A stretch of DNA of 64,000 nt from Angelakisella sp. (lineage in GTDB: Bacteria > Bacillota > Clostridia > Oscillospirales > Ruminococcaceae), in assembly GCA_020025195.1 (NCBI GenBank), contig JAHHSN010000004.1, positions 30,470 through 94,469 of the forward strand, read 5' to 3'. Below the pieces are notes generated by a model. That model saw only the letters and a program-made list of their open reading frames with translations, ran no database searches and had not been told where the DNA came from. Position 1 is the first letter of the stretch; every line of letters starts with the position of its first letter. Below, one piece after another: positions 53,563 through 62,129 of this stretch. A program made the translations under genes and the position numbers.

Positions 53563-54348
53563 TCATCCTTTCTCGGCACCGGCTTTTTCCGGGACTTCCT
53601 CGGGCCGTTTATAGTGGCTCAGTTCCTCGTTCAGAAGGAGCAAATGCTTTCGTCTTTCCTTTCCGTCGTGATAGATGCAGATGGCAAAGCCCAAAAGACC
53701 GCAGAGGAGCGCGGGAATCCAAAGGCTGAATTTGAAGAGGAGACCAAGGGCAATCCCTAAGGCAAAGCCGATCAGGATGCCGATCTTGGCGGAGGAGCGG
53801 ATCGGTTTTTCGCAACACCACAGCTGCGGGCCGTCGGGTCTTTCGTGCTCCAGCCAGCGGGAGAAGCCCAGCTTCCGCAGCATATTGAGGCAGCGCTCAT
53901 CGTCTTCATCGGCGTACGCCAGCATCATGATGACTTCCTTTTTGCTGAATGCCCATTTTCTGATAATGTCATAGGCCTCCCGCATATAGCTGTGCCCGCG
54001 GTAATTCTTATGCAAGGAGCCTTTCAGTGTCACCATGCCGGTTTGGGTTGCCGGTCCATCAAAATAGACGATGCCAATCACCCGCTTTTCCTCCAAAAGG
54101 GTGATGATCCATAGAGTGTGGAAGGACATGAAATTAGGGTCTGCAAGCATTTTGGAATGCTGCTGCCCGATGAGCTGCAGGACTTCCTGCTTGATCGGGG
54201 CGTCATCATATACAAGGGCAAGGGAATGATACAGCGTCTTGGGGTCGTCCCTCAGCATCAGGAGCTGATCCGGGAACAGGGGAATGAGCTTTAGACGCTT
54301 CGTTTCCAAAAAAGGCTGGGGGGATGAGGCTTGATTGTTATTTTTCAT
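53563..54348 (-). CDS. GNAT-like acetyltransferase with C-terminal membrane anchor
   Basis: A 261-aa protein. Residues ~14-175 resemble the RimJ/RimL type GNAT fold (ETKRLKLIPL at the start, GIVYFDG, HKNYRGHSYMREAYDIIRKWAF as the acetyl-CoA loop, RCLNMLRKLGF). Residues ~188-230 hold two membrane segments (IGILIGFALGIALGLLF and LWIPALLCGLLGFAICIY), followed by a charged cytoplasmic tail. Membrane anchoring is unusual for this family. The substrate is unknown. Start ATG 54348 with GGAGAG upstream; promoter at 54426-54453. Confidence 0.72.
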   Translation of the reverse strand: MKNNNQASSPQPFLETKRLKLIPLFPDQLLMLRDDPKTLYHSLALVYDDAPIKQEVLQLIGQQHSKMLADPNFMSFHTLWIITLLEEKRVIGIVYFDGPATQTGMVTLKGSLHKNYRGHSYMREAYDIIRKWAFSKKEVIMMLAYADEDDERCLNMLRKLGFSRWLEHERPDGPQLWCCEKPIRSSAKIGILIGFALGIALGLLFKFSLWIPALLCGLLGFAICIYHDGKERRKHLLLLNEELSHYKRPEEVPEKAGAEKG

Positions 54349-54425
54349 TTTGTATTCTCTCCACTTCGGCGTCCTCGGAGTTTATAAATGAAAGAAACGG
54401 TTGGACACTCCAAATATTTACTTAT

Positions 54426-54453
54426 ATTATAAACGACAGGAACGAAATGTTAA
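54426..54453 (-). promoter_or_regulatory. Promoter of the GNAT-TM gene
   Basis: Minus strand TTAACA (54453-54448), 16-bp spacer, TATAAT (54431-54426). Confidence 0.6.
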
Positions 54454-54559
54454 ATGATAATAAGGGAATTTTGTTTCTTAGTAATAATGCTAACAAAAAT
54501 TAGAAGAATATGGTGATGTTTCTACAAAATTTGTTTTATAAGCAACCATACCGCCCCTA

Positions 54560-54571
54560 ATTTGCGCAAAT
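54560..54571. promoter_or_regulatory. Palindrome ATTTGCGCAAAT upstream of permease 1 (site A)
   Basis: A perfect 12-bp palindrome with core TTTGCGCAAA (54561-54570). There are 60 bp between core and -35 box. The same core occurs at 58267 and 63535. An even palindrome with central CG fits a LacI-family operator. Confidence 0.7.
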
Positions 54572-54630
54572 AAGAAGCTCAAACTTCGTCGTATTTTACA
54601 AATAAAGACAAGAAATAAGAATAACATTTA

Positions 54631-54659
54631 TTGACAACGCCTTATTTTAACCATATTAT
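54631..54659 (+). promoter_or_regulatory. SigA promoter of NCS2 permease 1
   Basis: TTGACA at 54631-54636, 17-bp spacer, TATTAT at 54654-54659. Confidence 0.82.
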
Positions 54660-54753
54660 AGTGTCAAATTAAATCGCTGAAAGGAGCTGATGAGAAGAAC
54701 AATAGAAACTGTGATTCGAGGGAAAATAATTAAGAATGTAAGGAGAATTGTGT

Positions 54754-56169
54754 ATGTACAAGCCAGAACAACCGATTTTCGAAGTACAACCGAAATCCAA
54801 TGTCGCTGTGACAATCGGTGTGGAAGATATCCCCAAGCCTTGGTGGAAATGCCTGTTCTTTGGACTTCAGATCACACTGGTAGACTTTACCCCGTTTATC
54901 TGGGGCGGTATGTTTGTCTCCTTGGCAGGACTGGATGCTGCTGCCGTTCTGCCCACCATGATCAGTGCCTGTTTCTTCTGTATGGGTATCGCCACTCTCA
55001 TCCAGACCACGATCGGTAACAGACTCCCGATCGTACAGGGTCCCTCCTCGGCGCTTTCCGCCTCGATGGGCAACGTGGCAGCGACCTATGGTCTGCCTGC
55101 TGTTTGGGGCTCCGTAATCGTCGGCGGTATCATTGAAGCATTCCTCGGCGGTTCCCGCTGCATGAGTAAGATCAGAAAACTGCTGCCTCCGGTCGTTGTC
55201 GGCTCCGTTGTTACCAGCATCGGCTTTGTTGCGGCAAGGATCGCCGTACAGTGGACCTTCTCGAACCAGACTCCTCTTTACCTTGGACTTGCTTTGCTGG
55301 CTTTCCTGTTGGCGCTCGTTCTCAAATTCAAGTGCAAGGGAATCGTTTCGCAGGGCTTTATTCTCGTTTCTGTTGTGATCGTCGGTGTTGTGCTTTCTTC
55401 CTTCCTCGGGATTTTTAACTGGGACGCGGTTCATGCAGCGCCTTGGTTTGCATTTCCTAAATTCTTCCCCTTCAAAGATCTTGCCGGACAGTCAGGACAT
55501 GCGATCACCTGGATTGGCGCCGCGATTATCGGCGGTTTTGCCGGCTATCTCGGCTCGATGTTTGAGTCGATCGGTGACTATGCCGCGACCTGTGCCGCAA
55601 CAAACACAGTGTATCGCGTCAAGCATATCGACCGCGGTATTATGGCGGAAGGCATCGGCTGCTGCGTCACTGCTCTCTTCGGAGGACTGCCCTGCACTTC
55701 CTATACGCAGAATATCGGCATCGTTGCCGCAACCGGAATCGCCTCCCGGCGTGTCACTCAGGTTGCCGCTGTTCTGTTCCTGCTCTATGGTCTCTGCCCC
55801 AAAATGGCATACATACTCGCGGGAATCCCCCGACCCATTATCGGCGCGGTGTTCCTCATCTCCGCGGCGTCCATCATGTTCTCCGGCATTGATTCGATTA
55901 TTTCGGATGAAAGATCGCTTCGTAACACCTTTGTTGCCGGTACAACTCTGGGTCTCGCGATCATGCTCCCGTATCTGACGGCTTCTACCTACGCGGCTTG
56001 GGCGAAATCGCTTCCCGCGTTCCTCAATATGCTCGTTACCTCCAGCGTCTTTATTGCAGTTATTGTCGGCGTTCTTCTCAATGTTATCCTCAATATCATC
56101 CTGAAGGAGAAAGAAGAACCTGCCAAGGCTTCTGAAAAAGCTTCGGAGAAGACCGAATGTAAGACATGA
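54754..56169 (+). CDS. NCS2-family nucleobase permease (xanthine/uracil type), permease 1
   Basis: A 471-aa nucleobase:cation symporter with about 12-14 membrane segments. Seen: the early GLQITLVDFTPFIWGG region, IVQGPSSALSASMG, FESIGDYAATCAA (conserved TM8 Glu that contacts the base) and YTQNIGIVAATGIASRRV, which carries the NAT signature QNxGxxxxTG. By these it belongs to the xanthine/uric-acid-like branch rather than the uracil branch, but the substrate is not certain. Start ATG 54754 with AAGGAGA at 54740-54746. Own promoter and terminator. Confidence 0.88.
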   Translation: MYKPEQPIFEVQPKSNVAVTIGVEDIPKPWWKCLFFGLQITLVDFTPFIWGGMFVSLAGLDAAAVLPTMISACFFCMGIATLIQTTIGNRLPIVQGPSSALSASMGNVAATYGLPAVWGSVIVGGIIEAFLGGSRCMSKIRKLLPPVVVGSVVTSIGFVAARIAVQWTFSNQTPLYLGLALLAFLLALVLKFKCKGIVSQGFILVSVVIVGVVLSSFLGIFNWDAVHAAPWFAFPKFFPFKDLAGQSGHAITWIGAAIIGGFAGYLGSMFESIGDYAATCAATNTVYRVKHIDRGIMAEGIGCCVTALFGGLPCTSYTQNIGIVAATGIASRRVTQVAAVLFLLYGLCPKMAYILAGIPRPIIGAVFLISAASIMFSGIDSIISDERSLRNTFVAGTTLGLAIMLPYLTASTYAAWAKSLPAFLNMLVTSSVFIAVIVGVLLNVILNIILKEKEEPAKASEKASEKTECKT

Positions 56170-56218
56170 TTTAATTTTCTCATTCCTTTCTTTACACATA
56201 AGATGGCACAAAGGAACA

Positions 56219-56275
56219 ATCGCTCCCCCGATCCTATGCGTGCCAGACGTTAGAATCAGGGGAGCGATACTTTTT
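56219..56275. terminator. Bidirectional terminator between permease 1 and the PHP gene
   Basis: ATCGCTCCCC (56219-56228) pairs with GGGGAGCGAT (56259-56268), with GAT/ATC extension inside. ACTTTTTA follows on the plus side. Confidence 0.8.
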
Positions 56276-56279
56276 ACTT

Positions 56280-57086
56280 TTAATAGGTAAGGAGAGGAAG
56301 GATCTCCACCCGCTTGATACCAAGCGATGAGAGGAAGCGGACGGCCGCCTCATACCTGGCGTTCTCGCGCAGGACCTGATGGTCATGGGCGTCGTAACCG
56401 ATGATTGCCCGGACGTCATAGCCGGAAGCAATCTTCCAGAATTCCGGGACAGGGAAGCAGGGGTCCTTATGGTGCGCTTCGGCAAACCAAAAGCCCGAGA
56501 GGTTATATTCCAGAATGGCGTGGTGCTTTTCCGCGGCGCGGCAGATGGCGTGGCTTGCCTTCCGGCAGGTCTCATCAAAGACGGGGTAGCTTCTCATAAA
56601 GAGATCGGGGTGCGCCACATAGGAGTAAAACTCTGTTTCAATGCCCTTGATGGTCGATTCGGCCAGCATCTCCACATGCTCCGGCAGGGAGATGTCGTTG
56701 CCGAAATAGAAGGTTTCCGGGAGCTCTCCGGGGGCAGGTTCCGGGAAATGGTTCCCCAGAATGACATATTCCAGTCTGTTTTCCGCGGTAAATTCTCTCA
56801 GCCAGTCCATATGATGAGGGTAGTATTCCGCTTCCACTCCGATGTGAAGCTCGATCTCATCCTTATACTTTTCCCGGAGACGCCGAAAGCTGGAAAGATA
56901 CTCCGGAAAGTAGCAACGCTCCATCCGCACACGGGAGTCATAGTCCTCGGGGTAAAAGCCCCAGGGGTTGTGGTCGGAAAAGCCCATAATGTCGGTATGG
57001 GAGGCGATCGCCGCCTGAACCATCTTTTCATCGCTGCCAAGGCAGTGCTTGCAGCGGTAGGTGTGGGTGTGATAATTTGTTTTCAT
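56280..57086 (-). CDS. PHP-domain phosphatase (histidinol-phosphatase-like)
   Basis: A 268-aa metal-dependent hydrolase of the PHP superfamily. Seen: NYHTHTYRCKH (HxH at the N terminus), MGFSDHNPWGF (DH), IGVEAEYYP (Glu ligand), VILGNHF, YVAHPDLF (H) and the C-terminal IIGYDAHDHQVL (DxH). This matches HisK-type histidinol-phosphate phosphatases, but no other his gene is near, so another phosphoester is possible. Start ATG 57086, four bases behind the Xer gene, with which it is co-transcribed. Confidence 0.85.
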   Translation of the reverse strand: MKTNYHTHTYRCKHCLGSDEKMVQAAIASHTDIMGFSDHNPWGFYPEDYDSRVRMERCYFPEYLSSFRRLREKYKDEIELHIGVEAEYYPHHMDWLREFTAENRLEYVILGNHFPEPAPGELPETFYFGNDISLPEHVEMLAESTIKGIETEFYSYVAHPDLFMRSYPVFDETCRKASHAICRAAEKHHAILEYNLSGFWFAEAHHKDPCFPVPEFWKIASGYDVRAIIGYDAHDHQVLRENARYEAAVRFLSSLGIKRVEILPLLTY

Positions 57087-57090
57087 GGGG

Positions 57091-58107
57091 TCAGTGATCT
57101 TCTTTCTTTGGATTTTTAGGGGGTGTCAGATGGGCGAGCGGGTTTTTGTCCGCCGCATCCTGAATCTGATCGTTATTGACATGGGTGTAGATCTCGGTGG
57201 TGCCGAGATTAACGTGTCCCAGGACTTCCTTCAGCACCCGGATATCTACCTTGCCGTGCTGGTACATGAGGGTCGCGGCGGTGTGCCGGAGCTTATGTGG
57301 GGAGATGCCCCGTCCGTCCAGTCCCGCGGCCTTCAGGTGCTTCTCCACAATCATCTCCACCGCGCGGGGGGAGAGGGGAGCACGCCCGACCGAGGAGGCA
57401 AAAAGATACCGGCAGTCCGGCTCCCGTTTGATTTCCGGGCGTACCGCGAGATACTCGCCGATGGAACGGGTGCAGGCGTCATTTAAGAATACCATCCGCT
57501 CTTTGTTGCCCTTTCCCAGCACGGTGAGGGTCTCATCTCGAATGTCGGAGAGCCGGATTCCGCAAAGCTCCGAAAGCCGGATGCCGCAGTTAAGGAGGAT
57601 GGTGATGATGCAATAGTCCCGCTTCTGCTCCTTGCCCTCTATGGCAGAGAGGAGACGAACGCTTTCCTCCAGCGTGAGGTATTTGGGAAGGGCACGCTTC
57701 TGCGCCGGAGTCTCCAGATGCTCCATCGGGTTTTCCGGCAGGAGGGTGGTCTTGGTGCCGAGATACTGATAAAATCCGCGGATGCTGGAAACTTTGCGGG
57801 CACGGGACTTTGCATTATTGTGGTTCTGTTCCTGCACATAGTTTAGGAAAGCGTAGGCGTCATTGATGCCCGCATGGAGGATGAGCTCCTGCGGAATGGA
57901 GGCAAAGGGAACAGAGGTGAGGTTGGGGTCGTCAGCAGGGAAGGGGAGGCCGCTTTTAGACGCCATGAGAAAGCGGAGAAAAAAACGAAGGTCGGTATAA
58001 TAAGCTTCCACCGTCCGGGGAGAGCGCCCCTTGATGGTCCCGAGATAGATGAGATAATCCCGGAGCAGGGGCGGCGCCGGCTGCTGCGTCACCTGAAAAT
58101 GTTCCAT
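57091..58107 (-). CDS. Tyrosine recombinase XerC/XerD-type
   Basis: Site-specific recombinase, 338 aa. An N-terminal SAM-like DNA-binding domain (residues ~10-125, RDYLIYLGTIKGRSPRTVEAY) is followed by the catalytic domain with all expected residues: Arg in NCGIRLSELCG, Lys in GKGNKERM, His-x-x-Arg in SPHKLRHTAATL, His in LKEVLGHVNLGTTEIYTHV with the nucleophile Tyr. Length and motifs suit chromosome-dimer resolution (XerC/XerD) rather than a phage integrase. Start ATG 58107. I saw no dif site in the window. Confidence 0.9.
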   Translation of the reverse strand: MEHFQVTQQPAPPLLRDYLIYLGTIKGRSPRTVEAYYTDLRFFLRFLMASKSGLPFPADDPNLTSVPFASIPQELILHAGINDAYAFLNYVQEQNHNNAKSRARKVSSIRGFYQYLGTKTTLLPENPMEHLETPAQKRALPKYLTLEESVRLLSAIEGKEQKRDYCIITILLNCGIRLSELCGIRLSDIRDETLTVLGKGNKERMVFLNDACTRSIGEYLAVRPEIKREPDCRYLFASSVGRAPLSPRAVEMIVEKHLKAAGLDGRGISPHKLRHTAATLMYQHGKVDIRVLKEVLGHVNLGTTEIYTHVNNDQIQDAADKNPLAHLTPPKNPKKEDH

Positions 58108-58139
58108 TCGGTTGCCTCCCTTCGCTTTACACTTTTTCT

Positions 58140-58167
58140 ATTATACGCTAAGAACGACAAAAATGAA
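58140..58167 (-). promoter_or_regulatory. Promoter of the Xer-PHP unit
   Basis: Minus strand TTCATT (58167-58162), 16-bp spacer, TATAAT (58145-58140). The -35 box is weak. Confidence 0.55.
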
Positions 58168-58266
58168 AGAACATTCATTGAGGTGGGCAAATGCGATAAA
58201 AGATAACTCTCTTGATTCATTACTATTGCTGCACAGGATGATAATACATATCGAAAGACTTTGAGT

Positions 58267-58276
58267 TTTGCGCAAA
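58267..58276. promoter_or_regulatory. Palindrome TTTGCGCAAA upstream of permease 2 (site B)
   Basis: A perfect 10-bp palindrome, 59 bp upstream of the -35 box of permease 2; same core as sites A and C. Confidence 0.68.
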
Positions 58277-58335
58277 CAGAAAAAAGATTATATACAAAAA
58301 TCACAATTTTTTTCGTAATTGATGTATAACTATGT

Positions 58336-58364
58336 TTGACAAATACAAAACCTGCTGATAAATT
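58336..58364 (+). promoter_or_regulatory. Promoter of NCS2 permease 2
   Basis: TTGACA at 58336-58341, 17-bp spacer, TAAATT at 58359-58364. Confidence 0.65.
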
Positions 58365-58498
58365 TAGGAAGAAGAGTAACAGCTCTTATGTGAAAGAAAC
58401 ACATATTCGAAGCCTGCAAATGAATATCCAGCGCTTGTGGTGCTTAGAGGGAAGTTCCAAATCACGATCTTAATAACAGAAGGAAAGAGGGTTAATTT

Positions 58499-59929
58499 AT
58501 GAAGCTGATTTATGACATTGCTGACAAACCGAAATTCAGCAAAACTTTGGTTTATGCCTTTCAGCAGATGATCGCCATTATGGCGGCTACGCTCTTGGTA
58601 CCGATGCTCATTTCTGGCTATGGTCTGCCTGCAGATCCCGCTGCTGCGCTGTTCGGCGCGGGAATCGGAACTATTGTCTATCTTGTCTGTACTAAATTCC
58701 GCAGCCCCGTTTTCCTTGGGTCTTCCTTTACTTTCCTTGGGGCTTATGCGGCTTCCATCGGACAGAATTACGGCTATTGGGGAATGATTATCGGTGTTGC
58801 CTTTGCCGGCCTTGTCTATGTAGTGATCGGACTTATCATTAAAGGTGTCGGCGCTGGTTGGGTCAACAAGCTTATGCCTGCTGTCATCATCGGACCAATC
58901 GTTACCTTGATCGGGCTTTCTCTTTCCAGCACTGCTACCAACTGGATCATGGGTAACGGCGCTCCCAGCGTAGTGTATGGTCAGACCTATAACTGGATCG
59001 CTATCCTTTGCGGTCTCTTTACATTTATAGTGATCGTTCTCGCCTCTGTTAAAGGCAGCAATACCGCCAAGCTGATCCCGTTCATCATCGGTATCGGCGC
59101 GGGCTATGCCCTTGCCCTCGTATTTACGCTCATCGGAAATATTGCGGATATTCCTTATCTTCAGGTGCTGAGTTTCCAGCCTTTTATTGATACCTTTAGC
59201 AATTTCAGCATCACCAGCATCATCGACTATCCCAAGTTCTTCTTTCTGAAAGCGTTCCAGACAACCGATTTTGCGCCTTTGGATGCAGCTGCGATCGGCA
59301 ACATCGCAATGATCTATGTCCCGATCGGCGTGGTAGAACTTGCCCAGCACATCGCTGATCACAAGAACCTCAGCAATATCATCGGTCATGACCTCATCAC
59401 TGATCCTGGTCTTGGCAACACCCTGCTGGGTGATGGTCTTGGATCCATGATTGGTTCCTTCTTCGGCGGCTGCGCCAACACTACCTACGGCGAGTCCATC
59501 GGCTGTGTCGCCATCACTGGTAACGCTTCCATCGTCTCCATTCTGGTTGCTGCTTTGGAGTGCATGCTGCTCTCCTTCTTCGCTCCCTTTGTCGCATTCA
59601 TCAATTCCATTCCCAAGTGTGTCATGGGCGGAGCCTGCATCGCGCTCTATGGCTTCATCGCTGTCTCCGGGCTGCAGATGCTGAAGCAGGTCGATCTTAA
59701 CGAAAGCAAGAATCTCTATGTTGTAAGTGCTATCCTCGTTACTGGTATCGGTGGAATGTTCTTTGGATTCGGCACAAATGCCATCACCGGCGGCGCGCTC
59801 CTCAACATTACCTCTCTGGCAGTGGCTCTGATTCTTGGAATCGTTGTCAATATCATTGTGAATAATGGCAAGCTAGCTGGCGGTGAACTTCATTTTGACG
59901 ATGATGTGAAAGATAAAGTTTCATCCTGA
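58499..59929 (+). CDS. NCS2-family uracil permease-like transporter, permease 2
   Basis: A 476-aa symporter with about 12-14 membrane segments. Seen: QQMIAIMAATLLVPML at the N terminus, FLGSSFTFLGA, VPIGVVELAQHIADHKNL (the uracil-permease TM8 region with the base-binding Glu) and NTTYGESIGCVAITGNAS, the NAT signature with Glu as in UraA/PyrP. The sequence therefore looks closer to the uracil branch than permease 1. Start ATG 58499. Own promoter and terminator; the LacI-type gene follows. Confidence 0.88.
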   Translation: MKLIYDIADKPKFSKTLVYAFQQMIAIMAATLLVPMLISGYGLPADPAAALFGAGIGTIVYLVCTKFRSPVFLGSSFTFLGAYAASIGQNYGYWGMIIGVAFAGLVYVVIGLIIKGVGAGWVNKLMPAVIIGPIVTLIGLSLSSTATNWIMGNGAPSVVYGQTYNWIAILCGLFTFIVIVLASVKGSNTAKLIPFIIGIGAGYALALVFTLIGNIADIPYLQVLSFQPFIDTFSNFSITSIIDYPKFFFLKAFQTTDFAPLDAAAIGNIAMIYVPIGVVELAQHIADHKNLSNIIGHDLITDPGLGNTLLGDGLGSMIGSFFGGCANTTYGESIGCVAITGNASIVSILVAALECMLLSFFAPFVAFINSIPKCVMGGACIALYGFIAVSGLQMLKQVDLNESKNLYVVSAILVTGIGGMFFGFGTNAITGGALLNITSLAVALILGIVVNIIVNNGKLAGGELHFDDDVKDKVSS

Positions 59930-59948
59930 TTTTTAAAATCCTAATGTA

Positions 59949-59986
59949 AACGACGGCTCTATTCACAGCAGAGTCGTCGTTTTTTC
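59949..59986 (+). terminator. Terminator of permease 2
   Basis: Bases 59949-59960 pair with 59970-59981 (AACGACG/CGTCGTT with one mismatch inside), then TTTTTC. Confidence 0.88.
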
Positions 59987-60061
59987 ATTTTCTGTTTTTC
60001 ATTTGAAATGAGAACCGCATTATGATATGGTTAGAATAGGAAATGAGGGAGGGAAGAGCCG

Positions 60062-61990
60062 ATGGTTACATTACAGGACGTCGCTGCGGCCTGCGGGGTT
60101 TCGGTGACAACGGTTTCTCATGTGCTCAACCATACGCGCTACGTCAGTCCGGAGCTGGCGGCGCAGGTGCTGGAGACGGTGAAAGCGCTTGGCTACGAGC
60201 CGCTCAGGAAACGAAAACATCGTGAGATCTCTTCGGTCGGGGTCGGCGGTTCGATCGGCTTTCTAATCAGCCGGGACCTTCTGATGAACTGCGGCTGCCG
60301 TTCCTATGTGCAGATGGCGGGAAACTCCAACTGGATCACCATCGCGGTCTCGGATTCTATCACGGAAAAAGAACTGATCCAGATCAAAAAGAGCTATCAC
60401 CTTACCCAGGCGCTGGTTCATTCCTCGGTGGAGCTCCTGCCGGATCCTAAAAAGGAGAATGACCTCAGCGGTGTGCTCCTTGTGAATCAGGAGACGCCGA
60501 AGGGGGACAGGAATGCGCACCGACTCATTCTGGATTACAAAACGGCGATGGAGATGGCACTCCGGCACCTCTTTCAGTGTGGACATATGTCTATAACCGT
60601 CATTTGCAGTCATCTGAACTCGTTCTGCCGCCGTCAGCTTCTGGAGGCGGTGGAACGCTGCGCGGAAGAATATGCGATCCCGCTGGGAAAGGAGAATATC
60701 ATCTGGCTTTCCGGAGCCCCTGATGAGCCGGAGCAGCTGCGCCGCTCGGAGCAGGGGACAGCAGTTGTTACCGTCGGGCTTTATCCCTTGCAGGCCATTA
60801 TGATTCAGGCGGCCCAGAATAAGCTTTCCTTTCCGGAGGAGCTTTCCCTTATTGCCATTGACGATGATTCCTTCATCGACCGCAATTACCCGGAGATCAC
60901 CTCGGTGGAGCTGGACCCCAGGCAGGCGCTGCCCTCCATTGAGCAGATGGATGTTCTCCCACAGGAACTTTTTTCTATGCCGACCTTAAAGATCCGTGAT
61001 TCGGTCGGCTGTCTGCCTCTTGACCCCTATGGCAGGAAGGCAAGCGGCACCTCCTCGCTTTCTCTAACCCTTACGGAAAAACTGTTGGTGCGCCGCAAAA
61101 AGGCGTGCATCGGCGTTTCCTTCGCCAATGGAAGCACTCTTTTTTCAGAGATGATCCTTCAGGGAATCCAAGAGGCGGCCGCCAATATGGATATCGCGCT
61201 GCTTCCGGTGCAGGACGCAAAAAATAATCCCGAGATTGAGGAAAACCAGCTTTTTTCCCTCATACAGCAGGGCGCTTCCGCCATCATCAGCATCTCGAAC
61301 GACCACCAGAACATGGTGGAAGCCTTTACCCGTATTGCCCATTCCATGGGGACCCCCGTCATCCTTGGCTCCCATCTGCCCATCAACCTTTCGGAATTCT
61401 GCTATCGTACCTGTATCGCGACCAATGACGATGAGAAGGGGCGGATGGTCGCGAAATTCCTTGCGGATGAGATGCAGAGGAAGAACCAGCAGAAGGCCAT
61501 CCTTATCTTTGATAAAAACAGTTATGTCGGGGCGCAGAACTGCGCCGCCTCGGTCATCAATACTCTCACCAATACTTATCCCAAAATTCAGGTGCTGGAG
61601 CAGATCATCAATATGCATAGCTCCGGCGCCCTCATGGAGTTTGAGACCATCTATGAGGCCTATCCCGATCTGCAGGGCATCTACGCGCAGGACGCGGGAA
61701 TTGCCGGCAATATCTGCGAATTTCTCCGCAAGCAGGGAAGGGAGGACGTCACGGTGGTGACAAGCCAGATCAACAACCGCTTCGCCAGGCAGATCATGCT
61801 CCACAACATCGACTCCCTCGGCATTGTCTCCTCCCGACCCATTGAGATGGGTCACTGGATGGTGAATGCCGCGGCTTCCATCATTCTCGGAAAAAATGTG
61901 CCGCCTTATATTACCATAGAGCCGGTCGTCCTCAATAATGAGAACGTGGAGGAGCTGTGGCCGATGCTGACCCGCAGCAAGTTGGTATAA
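60062..61990 (+). CDS. LacI-type regulator with two tandem ligand-binding modules
   Basis: A 642-aa regulator, nearly twice the ~340 aa of ordinary LacI members. Residues 2-55 are a LacI HTH (VTLQDVAAACGVSVTTVSHVLNH, ending LGYEP). Residues ~65-325 are a divergent periplasmic-binding-like core of the LacI kind (ALVHSS, LLVNQE, AMEMALRHLFQCGH, LSLIAIDDDSFIDRNYPEITSVELD). After a linker, residues ~345-635 form a second binding domain more like sugar ABC-binding or RbsB-type proteins (KACIGVSFANGSTLFSEMILQGIQEAA, GASAIISISND, DEKGRMVAKFLADEM, GIYAQDAGIAGNICEFL). So it may read two ligands. No membrane segment or signal peptide. ATG 60062 with GGGAGGGAAG upstream. Probable owner of the TTTGCGCAAA sites (inference). 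Confidence 0.85.
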   Translation: MVTLQDVAAACGVSVTTVSHVLNHTRYVSPELAAQVLETVKALGYEPLRKRKHREISSVGVGGSIGFLISRDLLMNCGCRSYVQMAGNSNWITIAVSDSITEKELIQIKKSYHLTQALVHSSVELLPDPKKENDLSGVLLVNQETPKGDRNAHRLILDYKTAMEMALRHLFQCGHMSITVICSHLNSFCRRQLLEAVERCAEEYAIPLGKENIIWLSGAPDEPEQLRRSEQGTAVVTVGLYPLQAIMIQAAQNKLSFPEELSLIAIDDDSFIDRNYPEITSVELDPRQALPSIEQMDVLPQELFSMPTLKIRDSVGCLPLDPYGRKASGTSSLSLTLTEKLLVRRKKACIGVSFANGSTLFSEMILQGIQEAAANMDIALLPVQDAKNNPEIEENQLFSLIQQGASAIISISNDHQNMVEAFTRIAHSMGTPVILGSHLPINLSEFCYRTCIATNDDEKGRMVAKFLADEMQRKNQQKAILIFDKNSYVGAQNCAASVINTLTNTYPKIQVLEQIINMHSSGALMEFETIYEAYPDLQGIYAQDAGIAGNICEFLRKQGREDVTVVTSQINNRFARQIMLHNIDSLGIVSSRPIEMGHWMVNAAASIILGKNVPPYITIEPVVLNNENVEELWPMLTRSKLV

Positions 61991-62010
61991 GTCAAAGACA
62001 TTATAAAAGA

Positions 62011-62042
62011 AAAAGCCACCCATAAGCGGATGGCTTTTTCTT
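62011..62042. terminator. Terminator behind the LacI-type gene
   Basis: AAAAGCCA (62011-62018) pairs with TGGCTTTT with further CC/GG pairing inside; T-rich on the plus side and A-rich on the left, so bidirectional. Confidence 0.8.
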
Positions 62043-62129
62043 TTCGTGAGAGGCGGGGGGAGCCTCCCAAGAGGAGCAGTCTGCCCGATCTGGCAGGCTA
62101 TATACTATGAGAAAGCAAATTGCTCGCTT

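Noticed and set aside
54640..54753. Possible purine riboswitch in the leader of permease 1
   Set aside because: The leader lacks the conserved three-way junction bases and has no terminator hairpin.
57091..58107. Xer-type recombinase as sign of an integrated element
   Set aside because: Flanking genes are housekeeping or metabolic, no attachment repeats or phage genes are visible, and length and motifs fit XerC/XerD.
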